Of a DNA stretch of 64,000 bases, positions 21,895 through 32,394 are shown piece by piece. Source of the DNA: Rapana venosa (lineage: Eukaryota; Mollusca; Gastropoda; Neogastropoda; Muricidae); NCBI GenBank assembly GCA_028751875.1, contig CM054161.1, positions 47,925,877-47,989,876 on the forward strand, given 5' to 3'. Within the stretch, counting starts at the first letter, position 1, and every line of letters begins with the position of its first letter. Under the pieces are notes generated by a model, which ran no database searches, was not told where the DNA came from, and saw only the letters and a list, made by a program, of their open reading frames with translations. Position numbers and translations under genes: made by a program.

Positions 21895-22240
21895 TCCCCC
21901 CTCTCCCTCTCTCTCTTTCTCTTCTTCTCTCTCTCTCTCTCCTCTCTTTTTCTCTCTTCTCTCCTCTCTTTTCTCTCTTTTCTGGGCTGTGTAATTGTCA
22001 TCTGTCTGTCTGTCAGTCGTTTTCTCTCTGTTCTCTTCTCTCTCCTTTTCTCTTCTTTTCCCCCCCTTCCCTTTGTTTGTTTGTTTGTCTGTCTTTTCTC
22101 TCTGTCTCTGTCCCCTCTCTGTAATTGCTATTGTCTGTCTTTTCAACTGGGCTGGGTTTTCCCGTCTGTTTTCCCTCCCGTCTCTCTTTGTCGTATCATC
22201 TCTGGCTCTGTTTCTCTTTTTCTGTTTTGTCTCTCTCTCG
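21895..22240 (+). repeat. CT/TCTG-rich microsatellite block
   Basis: Pyrimidine-rich with TGTCTGTCTG words. Serine/leucine frames are artefacts. Confidence 0.85.
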
Positions 22241-22269
22241 GGTTTGGTTTTTTTTAAAAATTTTTAAAA

Positions 22270-23570
22270 AATAATAAATGGAACTTTTATAGCGCTTTTA
22301 AATTGCAAAAACAAATCAAAGCGAAAACATTAACCTATTTACCCGTCATGCAATCAATTTATAAATAATCAATAGTTTTTAAAAAAACAGATATTTAAAA
22401 AAAAATGGTGCGCTGAGGGGAAATTATTTAAATTTAAAAATTTTTAAAAGTTTAAAATTTTTTTACAAAAGGGAACACCCCCCACTCAAAAAGGTCGTAT
22501 ACTTTAGAAAGGGTGATAGGACGATAGGTTAGTGAAGGTTTGGATAGCTCTGATATTTAAACGGGGGGGGGGGAATCTTAGGTTTGAAATAAATATGTTT
22601 GAGGTGGGGTTTAAAAGTTTTTCATAACAGGGGTTTTTGGCGAAGGAGAGGGGAGCTCATTTTGGTCGTGGCCCGGAAAAAAGAGAAAGGCGGCGGCCCC
22701 CAGTGGATTGGTTGGGAAAATTTGGTATTCGTAAGGGACCCAAAGGGACTGCAGTTTGAGCGGAGGGAACGTGAAGGGGGGGTTTAAAAGGGTTTAAAAC
22801 ATTCACAGAGGTAGGAGGGTTTCGTTTGTGGGGGACATTGTAACAGAGGGTTTCGGGTCTTATAATTTACTCTCGTGGCAAGGCAAGGCCCCGTGGAGAG
22901 ACGCAAGAGGGGGGTAATGTGCTCAGATTTTTTCTTTTTGGAATAGTCGAGTGCGGAGTTTTGTAATTTCGGGTTTAAGGGGTGGATAGCTGATGTTTGG
23001 GAGGGCCAGAAAAAAGGAATTTTCAAAGTCAGCGTGAAAGAATGGGGAGAAAGTGACAAAATTTGGCTGTTGCATCAGTGGAAGGTACTTTCGAATTGGG
23101 ACTAATACGCCGTAATTTAAAAATAGAAAGACTGACAGGTCTGGGTGTTTATTTTTTTCATAGAGAGTGTGTTGTCGATAATGACACTAGATACTTCCGC
23201 AGTGGATAGGGGACTGTGTATTGGGCCCAAATTCTATTGGGAAACTGTTGTAAAGGGAAAAGGGGTTTGTGTTTGGTCCCCACGGGGCCCTGGGTTAAAA
23301 TTTTTCTGCAATTGGGTGTAATTGTTCTGTGTACCAAATTTTTAATATCTTCCAAAAACGCGGGCCATATTTGTCAGGAGGGAAGGCAGATTTTCGGGGG
23401 TGCACTGCTTTGAATTGAGAGTTTATCTGCGTAAAAATGGTGGGTTTATTTTATTTAAAGGGGTTTTTAAAATGGGACAGTGGGACAGTTTTAAAGAGGG
23501 GGAAAAGAAAAAGGGGGTAGAAGGGGTCCCGTGGGACTCCGAATTTTCCCTCTGGCAGGGATTTATTGGC
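22270..23570 (-). mobile_element. CR1/L2-like LINE, RT remnant to 3' tail
   Basis: The minus strand encodes EHITPLLRLS at about 22925-22895 and QTKPSYLCECFKPF at about 22826-22784, blocks of the CR1/L2 RT C-terminus, and a damaged GVP(Q)G block near 23540-23520. The tail at 22340-22270 matches the other copies. Upstream sequence is cut by a TCTG-rich microsatellite at 23575. Many frame changes make it inactive. Much of 22600-23400 aligns with 4650-5400, for example around the 'acaggtctgggtg' word at 23133 and 5152. Confidence 0.75.
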
Positions 23571-23574
23571 AAAT

Positions 23575-24060
23575 TTCTATCTCTTGTTGTCTGTCTGTCT
23601 CTTTTTTTCTCTCTCTTTCAACTGTCTATCTGTTTGTCTGTTTCTCTATCTCAGTTTGTCTGTCTGTCAGTCTCTCTCTCTGTCTCTCTATTTCTCTATC
23701 TGTCTCTCTCTTATCTGTGTGTGTGTGTGTCTGTCTGTCTGTCTCTCTATAATTGTCTATTTGTCTGTATGTCAATTGTATGCTGTATGTCTGCATGTCT
23801 GTCTCATTCTATCTGTTTTTCTCTGTCTCTCTGCCTGTGTGTGTGTGTGTGTGTCTCTCTCTCTGTCTCTATCTCTCTCTGTCCCTGTCTCTATCTCTCT
23901 CTCTCTCGTTGTGAATATGTGTGTGAGTGTGTGTGAGTGTGTGTGTGGGGTGATGGGTGGGAGTGAGGGGGGGGAGGGTAGGAGTGTGTGTGTATGTTTC
24001 TTTCTGTTGTTGTTGTTATTGTTGTTGTTTAATATACCATTATTATCGTTGTAGATTGTT
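23575..24060 (+). repeat. TCTG/CT/GT microsatellite block
   Basis: Alternates CTGT, CTCT and TGTG repeats, ending in GTT-rich words at 24003-24030. No gene. Confidence 0.85.
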
Positions 24061-24199
24061 ATGAGAGTTTCTTTTTCCACTCGAATTTATGTAACTTTTT
24101 TTTCTTCAATATTTCTTACTGTAAATATTTTGTTTTCTTCTGGTCATAACCTTATATTTTACGTAACCTCCCCCCCCCCCCCTCTCTCTCTCTCTCCCT

Positions 24200-24486
24200 C
24201 TGTTTTGGGGACTGCATATACATATAACGCACATGAGTGCTTATTCATTATCCTCGAAGTAAAATAATTTTGATTTGATTTGATTTGATTTGATCTTATC
24301 TCTCTCTCTGTCTGTATGTCTGTCTCAGGGACTGGATGTAAATAAAGCACATGAGTGCTTAGTCATTATCTTCGAAGAAAAAGAATTTTGATTTCATTTG
24401 AGTTTCTCTCTCTGTGTCTTGGGAACTGGATGTAAATAGAGCACATGTGTGTTTTTTCATTATCCTTGAAATAAAAGAATTTGATT

Positions 24487-24488
<2 letters not shown>
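24200..24488 (+). mobile_element. Three serial SINE family A tails with TTTGA/CT linkers
   Basis: Tail words such as GGACTGGATGTAAATAAAGC and ATGAGTGCTTATTCATTATC start near 24205, 24328 and 24418. Each ends in (TTTGA)n-like or CT sequence. Heads and bodies are absent. The regular spacing suggests tandem duplication of the tail rather than three insertions. Confidence 0.75.
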
Positions 24489-24489
<1 letters not shown>

Positions 24490-24575
<86 letters not shown>

Positions 24576-24730
24576 TTCCATATTTGTGGAATACAATTTC
24601 CATTGGTTAAATTGTCTTATTTGAAATGTTAGGGTCGGGTGGTCGATTTGTCCTACACTGTTGCTGATTTGTAGGTAACATGGCACTGGGGTGTGTGGTG
24701 TGTGTGTTTTGTGTGTGGTGTGTGTGTGTG

Positions 24731-24761
<31 letters not shown>

Positions 24762-24790
24762 GTGTGTGGTGTGTGTGTGTGTGTGTGAGC
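24490..24790 (+). repeat. (CT)n and (GT)n microsatellites
   Basis: CT run at 24495-24572 and GT run at 24685-24788, separated by about 110 bp of complex sequence. Confidence 0.9.
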
Positions 24791-24989
24791 TTGTGATAAT
24801 AATTAATGTATGATAATAATTAATGCTTTCGGTTGAATATAATTATTGGAGATGCCTTTTCCTCTTTCGGTTTTCATTACTTCCTTGTTGCAAAGAGCAT
24901 ACTGTTTAAATTGTGTTCATACTATGCTCCTTGCCAAAAAGACTGTATTATCAATGGCAATAAATTACTTTCAGTGTTTAGTGTTCAGT

Positions 24990-24992
24990 TCT

Positions 24993-25087
<95 letters not shown>
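24990..25087 (+). repeat. (CT)n microsatellite
   Basis: Nearly perfect CT run of about 98 bp. Confidence 0.95.
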
Positions 25088-25088
<1 letters not shown>

Positions 25089-25154
25089 CAATCTCTCGCG
25101 TCAAGGTTTCTCAAATATCAATTCCTGTATGTCTTCTTCGTTGCAGACATTGTG

Positions 25155-25178
25155 TCAGATTTATTTATTTATTTATCT

Positions 25179-25210
<32 letters not shown>

Positions 25211-25431
25211 TACCACTTTAAATCACGGCAGATTTCTCTGCGTGAAATTCGGGCTGCTCTCCCCGGGGAGAGCGCGTCGCCACAAGAGCAGCGCCACCCT
25301 TTTTTTTTCCCTGTCTCCAACAGCATTTGCTTCCCTATCAGAGTGGCTTTTTTCTACAGAATTTTTACAGGGACAATTCTCTTGTTGCGTGGGTTCTTTT
25401 ACGTGCGCTGAATAAATTTGTGTAACACACG

Positions 25432-25462
<31 letters not shown>

Positions 25463-25595
25463 TAGCGCCCAGACCACCACTCATGATCTAATGGATGGGG
25501 AAAAAGTTTCGGGTCCAAACGGGATACGAACCACCGCACACTTCCGACCCGGACTTTTTGCTTTTTAGACAGGCGCGTTACCTCTAGACCACCGA
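25155..25595 (-). mobile_element. SINE family E (gastropod-type), full length
   Basis: On the minus strand the head GATCGGTGGTCTAGAGGTAA and B-box GGTTCGTATCCCG are followed by a body containing ATAAACCGAGGTCCCGTGTG, GCACGTAAAAGAACCCACGC and GAATTTCACGCAGAGAAATC, and an (AAAT)n tail at 25210-25155. The body is one I associate with gastropod genomes. Its central segment matches that of SINE family A, so the two share a conserved core. Confidence 0.85.
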
Positions 25596-25696
25596 TCCAG
25601 ATTTTGTAACAGTGTCACGTCGCCATGTCACGCTTCTGTCTTGGACCAACAAGTGACCGCTGCTCCAGGAGATAGTGGGTGCCCAAATGCTGTAAC

Positions 25697-25985
25697 AAGT
25701 GGATCGGTGGTGTAGCGGTCAAGTACCCGTTTAGAGAACGGTGAGACTTCAACGATGATTACTTCAAGGATGAGACTATAAACCGAGGGCCGTGTGCGAA
25801 CGCATGCAGAACATCTTGCGCACAGGTTAAATCCTGTTCCTCTTTTCGAAAGAGTAGGCCATTGTGTGCCGGTGGGAACAGATGACAAAATTTACAAAAA
25901 CCGCGTACACACTAGGACTGGATGTAAATAAAAAAGCACATGAGTGCTTATTCCATTAGCCTCGATATTATAATACAAAAAAAAA
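25697..25985 (+). mobile_element. SINE family A with head type 3
   Basis: The head GTGGATCGGTGGTGTAGCGG is that of family E, while the body (GATGAGACTATAAACCGAGG, TGTGTGCCGGTGGGAACAG) and tail are family A. No classical B-box is left. It sits about 100 bp from the family E copy, head to head. Confidence 0.8.
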
Positions 25986-25989
25986 AATT

Positions 25990-26095
25990 AAAGTTATTTG
26001 AGCGCTTTGATTTGTTGCTTTACAAAATTCAGCGCTATATAATTCCATACATTATTATTATTATTATTATTATTATCATTATTATTATTATTAGA
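25990..26095 (+). mobile_element. CR1/L2-like LINE, 3' tail with (ATT)n
   Basis: GAGCGCTTTGATTTGTTGC, CAGCGCTATATAATTCC and an ATT run form the shared tail without coding sequence. Confidence 0.8.
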
Positions 26096-26099
26096 GGAG

Positions 26100-26655
26100 T
26101 TAAGTTGCACGTTCGATCCCTGATTTACTAGGCCATGAATTTTTTGTTTGTTTGTATTATGATGGATATATTTTCAAGGTTTTTCAGTTATTTGAATTGT
26201 ATGGTTTAATATTTTCAGGTTTTTTGGTTTTCTTTTTAATTCCATGTATGCATATGTTGTTGTCTTTTCTTGCTTGATTTGTATGGTTTACCATTGATTA
26301 GGTTTTTTATTCTATGTCTGCATATATTTGTTTATCTTTTTTTTTTTCTTTAGTAGATGGCTTGATGAAAAAAAGCAAATGCACTTCTTAATCAACGTAC
26401 ATCTTAAATTCAAAGTTTGACTTCGACTTTGACATTGACATATACCAAAATATTTCCTACCGAGCAACATAAACAAAACAGGTTGTTCAGAACACGAACT
26501 GGTGCTTCCAATCCTCCCAGTCTCATTTTCACATGCAAAATTTAGCTCCCTCGATTCTGTTTTCCACCACAGGTGCCACTTGAAAAACGTTACCACTTCT
26601 AAATTGTCTGTCACAATTCCTGACTTGCTCCCTAACACACCAGGGCTGGCTGTAT
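26100..26655. other. AT-rich interval downstream of ORF1
   Basis: Contains a loosely repeated ATGTATGCATATGTTGTT / ATGTCTGCATATATTTGT pair. Since the ORF1 gene is on the minus strand, this is where ORF2 should begin, but I see no endonuclease or RT motif, so the element appears truncated here. Confidence 0.4.
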
Positions 26656-26657
26656 GC

Positions 26658-28280
26658 CTAGGGCGCCCCTACGATGCTGTCACCGTCCTCGCCGAGCACG
26701 TCCTTCTTCTCGTCGATGAGCAGATGGTCGTAGATCATGGAGGCTTTCTTCTTCTCTTCTTTGGCAGCCTTGAGGTTGTGGTACCAACTTCCTCCTGGTG
26801 GCTCTCACCCGCTGAGAGAAGTCTTCTCCAATGAACGTGCCAGTTCCTTTCAGCTTCCACCTCGCTTTGAAGATGCTCACTTTGTCTTTATGAAAAGGAG
26901 CAGCATGCAATTATGGGGGGGGGGGTCTTTTTTCAGGCTGAGACGGTGCACCTTTCTCGAAACAGAAATCACCAGCCAGTTCCAGCTTTATCTGTGATCA
27001 TTATGTCTTTCAGTGCGTTTTCACAGTCTTCCGACGATTCTTTCTCATCTCTTGGAATACCATGGATGATGATGTTGTTCCTCTCAGAGTGACACTCCAA
27101 GTCATCTGCTTTTGGCTTCCTGTTTCTTCACACTTTCTTCTTCCAGCTGTCTGTTTGATTCCCTCAGCTCTGCCATTTCTTCTCTAAGAGCACTCAGCTC
27201 TGCCATTTCTTCTCTAAGAGCACTCAACTCTGCCATTTCTTCTCTAAGAGCACTTAACTCTGTCATTTCTTCTCTAAGACTACTTAACTCTGTCATAGAG
27301 TACTTAACTGCCATTTCTTCTCTAAGAGTACTTAACTCTGCCAGTTCTCCTCTAAGAGTACTTAACTCTGCCATTTCTTCTCTAAGAGCACTCAACTCTG
27401 TCATTTCTTCTCTAAGAGCACTTAACTCTGTCATTTCTTCTCTAAGACTACTTAACTCTGTCATAGAGTACTTAACTGCCATTTCTTCTCTAAGAGTACT
27501 TAACTCTGCCAGTTCTCCTCTAAGACTACTTAACTCTGTCATAGAGTACTTAACTCTGCCAGTTCTCCTCTAAGAGTACTTAACTCTGCCATTTCTTCTC
27601 TAAGAGCACTCAGCTCTGCCATTTCTTCTCTAAGAACACTCAACTCTGCCATTTCTTCTCTAACAGCACTCAACTCTGCCATTTCTTCTCTAAGAGCACT
27701 CAACTCTGCCATTTCTTCTCTAAGAGCACTCAGCTCTGCCATTTCTTCTCTAAGAGGACTCAGCTCTGCCATTTCTTCTCTAAGAGCACTCAGCTCTGCC
27801 ATTTCTTCTCTAAGAGCACTCAGCTCTGCCATTTCTTCTCTAAGAGGACTCAGCTTTGCCATTTCTTCTCTAAGAGCACTCAGCTCTGCCATTTCTTCTC
27901 TAAGACTTCTTAACTCTGCCATTTCTTTTCTAAGAGTACTCAACTCTGCCATTTCTTCTCTAAGAGTACTCAGCTCTGCCATTTCTTCTTTAAGCGTTTC
28001 CACTCTTCCTCCTTCAGTCCAGAAACAGAGTCCCTAATCTCCCGAAGGTCAGCTTTGAGTTCGTCAACCATGGCCTTGATGCTGTTCATCATGTCGGTCA
28101 TAGTAACCTCTGAACCACTCGCCACACTTGATCGCCAGAGTCTGCCACATTTCGGTCCACACTCATCCTCCGCAATCCACTGCTGCTGGTCAGTTTAGTC
28201 TGCTTTGTGTTCGCTGGCTTAGGAGAGCCTGGGTTCGATTCAACGTCCCCACATTGCATTAAAAGGTTGCTGTAAAACAA
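26658..28280 (-). pseudogene. LINE ORF1-type protein: 2A-like motif, decad coiled coil, RNA-binding C-terminus
   Basis: ORF1 proteins of non-LTR elements bind their RNA as coiled-coil trimers. Reading the minus strand, the N-terminus has a hydrophobic stretch (FYSNLLM), then CGDVESNPGSP at 28253-28221, a 2A-like motif with Ser where Pro is expected. A KADLREIRDSV helix follows, then about 27 tandem decapeptides of the LREEMAELSA type (27990-27130). The QLEEESVKKQ linker leads to DDLECHSERNNIIIHGIP, which resembles the RRM-like start of L1-type ORF1. Next come KARWKLKGTGTFIGEDFSQR (26872-26808) and KAAKEEKKKASMIYDHLLID, resembling the C-terminal domain, and a stop near 26659. Frame changes near 28105, 28005, 27105, 26950 and 26790 mean it cannot be translated as one chain. 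Fold assignments are inference from motif order. Confidence 0.72.
27130..27990 (-). repeat. 30-bp coding minisatellite inside ORF1
   Basis: About 27 units of 30 bp (plus-strand form GCCATTTCTTCTCTAAGAGC then ACTCAACTCT). Units at 27160-27600 are more diverged and include three AVKYS/VIEYLT-type interruptions with TCATAGAG at 27293, 27461 and 27539. The first two are 168 bp apart, showing a block duplication. Confidence 0.9.
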
Positions 28281-28289
28281 TGACAGAGA

Positions 28290-28510
28290 GGGTCAGTCCT
28301 ACCATGACACCGGTCTAGCTCGTTTCTCGCTCTCAATATGTCCAGCATTGCAGCTCAGCTTACTTCATGGCTCGAGGAAACATGAAGCGGATGATAAATA
28401 CGGGGATAAAGAAGCCACATTTTGCTCTGAAGCTGAGTGGTACTGAAGGCATGGTACATTACCTTACACACACTCTTGCCAAGTCACAACTTCTACAGGG
28501 TACTCGTGCA
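28290..28510 (-). other. Probable 5' leader of the ORF1 element
   Basis: Complex sequence between the 2A-like motif and a SINE B copy, without a long frame. It is in the position of the LINE 5' untranslated region. No promoter motif is recognised. Confidence 0.35.
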
Positions 28511-28512
28511 CT

Positions 28513-28803
28513 GGTAAAAAGGTAAAGGAGTCCCATAACCTATAAGGTCATAGAGGAGCGAGGCGTGTCAGAGACCTTCACTTCTCTAGGCCAGCATGGT
28601 GAGGTCGGCGCCTTTCCTCCCCTTGCTGCTTTTACTTCCCTGGACCCTAAAGAGGGCAGGTACCATTACAGTTGGACTGGGGGAACTGTACTTGAAGCCC
28701 AGCGGGCTAACAGTCACACAGCCAACTGGTAACCACGCTCGGCGCTGCTACTTGGCTGGGGGAAAAGCGAGGGCTCCGACCACTGAGCTTTCCCGGTCCC
28801 ACT
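28513..28803 (-). mobile_element. SINE family B copy, minus strand
   Basis: Plus-strand words TCCCATAACCTATAAGGTCA, CTAAAGAGGGCAGGTACC, CTGGTAACCACGCTCGGCGC and GACCACTGAGCTTTCCCGG are reverse complements of family B. The 5S-like box C is partly lost. Confidence 0.85.
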
Positions 28804-28869
28804 CGGTGCACTGGGAATAGTCTATTTAGCAGGAGACTGGTGAAAAACCTATTATAAAAGGTGCTGCGT

Positions 28870-29010
28870 ACTCCCTCGAGGAAGAGTGAAAGAGAGAAGA
28901 GAGAGAGAAAGAGACAGACATGAGAGAGACACACAGACAGACTGACTGCAAGACCACTCACACAAGTCAGACAGTGAGAGAGAGAGAGAGAGAGAGCGAG
29001 CAGAGACACT
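28870..29010 (-). repeat. GA/CA-rich microsatellite
   Basis: GAGAGA words with ACAGACAGAC interruptions. Low complexity. Confidence 0.8.
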
Positions 29011-29219
29011 GAGTGAGTAAGATAAGTAGCTACAAGTATTCACAGGGATTTCTCCTACTAATCTGTCCCTTTTTTTTCTTGAACCACGCCAGCACTACCA
29101 ATTAACCCCCATCCTACACATACACGCCATGCCTCTTACCATACGGGAACAAAGGAAGCAGACAAAAGGGAAAGGCAATAATAATTATTAACTCCCACCC
29201 CCATCATTGGTTAAAAAAA

Positions 29220-29272
29220 AAAAATTTTAAAAAAATTTTAATTTATAAACCACCCAGCTGTGGGCAATTAAT

Positions 29273-29324
<52 letters not shown>

Positions 29325-29580
29325 CTCGCTTTCCCCCCCCCTTCTCTCTGTGCTTATTCACTACCTCGAAATAAAGAATTTGTCATTGTCATTGTTTGGA
29401 TTAACTAATATAAACACCAGCTCTTGGGCTATAATTTTACCACTCCATCCCCCACCCCCTTCCTCTCTCTACTCTCTCTCTCCTCTCTCTCTCTATCTAT
29501 CTCTCTCGTGGTTAATTAAATAAACACCAGCTTTTTTTGGGCAATTAATATTGCCTCTCCCCCCCCTCTCTCTGTCTCCC
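29220..29580 (+). repeat. Cluster of CT-linked 'CACCAGCT-GGGCAATTAATATT' motifs
   Basis: Three copies of a roughly 45-nt motif near 29240, 29396 and 29511 share AAACACCAGCT, TTGGGCAATTAATATT and a following CT or C-rich run. A SINE A tail with (TCATTG)n lies between them at 29340-29395. The same motif recurs at 32255 and 37520-38150. Confidence 0.65.
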
Positions 29581-29619
29581 TCTTGACTGTGTGTGTGTGT
29601 CTCCTCTCTCTATAATGTG

Positions 29620-32240
29620 TGGAGACACTGGAATGAAGTATGATATAATACTTATGTGGAGGACTTAAACAGCAGAACCTCAAATCTTTCTTGTCTAGCA
29701 TGTGAAAATGATTTAGTTCGATGTTCAAAGCAAAAGTATGTTTATCAGCTGCAATCGTTATCGTAAGTTTTGTTTCAACAATTAAGGTAAATTACTATTG
29801 AATATGTGCACTTTTGAAGACTGTTTCAAAAAACATTAAGAAAACGAGGACAAAAAGTCTGTACTCCGTGTCACAAGAGGGAATATAAATGCATGCTTGA
29901 ACGAAAAAGATCAGTTCAATATGACTTTACTTGCAGATATAAATCGTAATCTTATTTTTTCTCAAATCCTGTTCTGGAAAAGTGTTAAGAAGGGTCATTT
30001 AGAAAAAAGTCAGTCCAAGAATAGCCATTCAGGTTGGAGATGGTTTCAACATTTCAAACCTGTTGGAGGAGAAAAGGATCATTAGCATACTCCATGATTA
30101 CTGATGTTGACTGTGATGAATGAGGAAGAGTTTGATCTCTAATATCTAAAGGATGAAATATTAGTGGCAATTAGAGAATTAAGAGTGAGAAGCAGCTGGT
30201 CCTGATCAAATCATTGGTGATTTGCTAAAAAATATGGGAGGTGAGAAATATTGTGCTTTTCCTTCTAAAACTATTCTACAAAATTTTGATGATGGTCTTT
30301 TTCCAGATAACTGGGCTGAATCTATAAGACTATAACATTGCATAAAAAGTGGGATGTTGATAACCGAATAATACTACAAGAATTTCTCTTCTGACATAAG
30401 TAGTAAGATATATAGTCTTATGAAACAATAGGTTACAAGAATGGGTTATGAAATTTAATTTTTGCAGGTGAGCACCATAGTGGTATTATGAGAGGATACT
30501 CCACTATATATCATATGTTTACACTGTTTGCATTTGTACAGAACTGTTTGCTCATAACGTAATATTTGTAGCATTATATTGACTTTGAAAAAGCATTTGA
30601 TTTGTTAACAGGAACTTGTGTGGCCTATTCTCTGAAAAACGGTTTGTAAAGGTAACTATTACGATCTGTCTGAGTGCCATGTATCTGTATTGTCGAAGGA
30701 GAATAAGATGTGGATACTAAAGTGACTGACTTATTATACTGTACTACTTGGTGTGAAACGGGTGACGTATGTAGCCCCTTATTGTTTTCTGTTTTTTTAT
30801 CAATGAGTGTTAGCATAGATGTCATCAATAATGGTAAATATGTGCACTTTCCCCACGTTTCTCAGAGTTGTTTTTTATTCTGCTTACTGTTGATGTTATC
30901 TTCTATCTGAAACAGTTGTAGGCTTACATAAGCAGTTAAACGCTCAAACTGTGCTGCACATCACTTGATCTTTGGTTAATCTGAGTAAGAGTAATATCGT
31001 TGTCTATGATTTTCAGAAATTTGGCTATGTAGCTGCTCATTAAATGGTTTGTACAATGGAAATATCATGCCTGTGATTAATGTATATTAATATTTAGGAA
31101 TCTGTTTTTATACTAGCTTTGTTTCACAACTGCAGTGTAAAGATTGGCAAGTCAAGGTAAACTTTAGCCTGTTATTGTGTTGAAAAAACTACGAATAATA
31201 ATTAATAAACTCTTTTGACTTGTTATTAAGATATTTGATGCACCAATACAACCCAACTGTGTTTTAAGGTTGCAGAAATATGGGGCTTGGATGCTGCTGA
31301 ATACACATTGTGAATCTGTGCACCTCTTTGCTTTAAGAGTTTCTCGGCTTAGACAGATTTACAACATAATGATTTGTTTATAGTGAAATAAAAGATATCC
31401 TCTCTATGTTAATGCTGCTTAAAATGCGTTAGGTTTGGATTAAGATTCTGCATATTGAATGACAGCAGGCTTCCTTTTTAAATCCTTTTTTTTAAACCAA
31501 GAAGCTTTATGATCTAGATGTCAAAGGGAAAAATTAACTGGAGGCGACACAAATTAGTACCTGTTTGTGTGAACTCGGGTTTGGATTTGTTTGGCTTCAT
31601 AATCAAGGAGTTGGAAATATTGTAGAGAGTTTATTAATGCTTTCAGGCAAAGATTTTGATTGACTGCGATGGCAGCATGAGGTGATCATTACAAAACTGA
31701 TAGATTTCGAATGTACAGACCAATTTATAAGTTCACATGATGTCAACCTTATCTAAAACTTGATATGGATTACATTGAAAAGGATTCTTGTTAAGTTTAG
31801 ACTTGGTGTATCAGATATAAATGTTCATAAATTCAGATACAGAGAAATGATTTGACGACCTCAGGATGCTATGACCATTATGTATGCAAGCAGAGGAGGA
31901 TGAAGTACATTTTGTGTGTGCTATCCAGTATTAGAGGATGTTAGGCAGAACTACATCCCTGTTAATATAGTAGACAGCCTAATTTATTTATGGACTCGGT
32001 TTATCCTGGCATCAAGTCATCTGAGGTTGTGGCTAGCCTCACTTGATATTTGTGTAAAGCTTTCAGAATAAGAGAGAGAGATATTGGTTATCCTAAGTCA
32101 TATTTTTGTAGCTGATTTTTGTTATACGTAAACATGTGTCGTTATTATTACTTTTACCCCACCAATAATACTAAGCAGCAGTATCGGAAATCCTTCATGT
32201 ATGGGCCATGGCCTTTTTGTGAAATAATCCTTCGAGTTTT
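29620..32240 (+). mobile_element. Decayed LINE with reverse transcriptase, plus strand
   Basis: A broken protein can be followed for about 2.6 kb. ILFWKSVKKG at about 29967-29996 matches the linker before the RT. YIDFEKAFDL at 30575-30604 is RT block A. ETGDVCSPLLFS near 30760-30790 is the (Q/E)GDxxSPxLF block, followed by SIDVINNGK. AEIWGLDAAEY near 31273-31305 and RLGVSDINVHKFRYR near 31800-31845 are downstream blocks, the latter a late C-terminal motif. The catalytic YADD block is not readable. Stops and frame changes are dense (more than 20), so it is an old copy or badly sequenced. The clade is uncertain. It is a different element from that at 32.4 kb. Confidence 0.72.
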
Positions 32241-32284
32241 CGAGGTTCTTGGTTTTTTAGTTTGATCACCAGCTTTAGCTATAT

Positions 32285-32330
32285 TATTTACCCCCCTCTC
32301 TCTGTCTGTCTCTTTTTCTTTCTCTCTCTC

Positions 32331-32379
<49 letters not shown>

Positions 32380-32392
32380 CTCTTACCCTCAA
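32285..32392 (+). repeat. (CT)n microsatellite
   Basis: CT run directly after another CACCAGCTTTAGC motif (32255-32283) and directly before the next LINE. Confidence 0.9.
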
Positions 32393-32394
32393 TC

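Noticed and set aside
27112..27573. Plus-strand 153-codon serine/leucine repeat protein
   Set aside because: Antisense of the ORF1 coiled-coil minisatellite. The minus frame has flanking homologous blocks, the plus frame has none.
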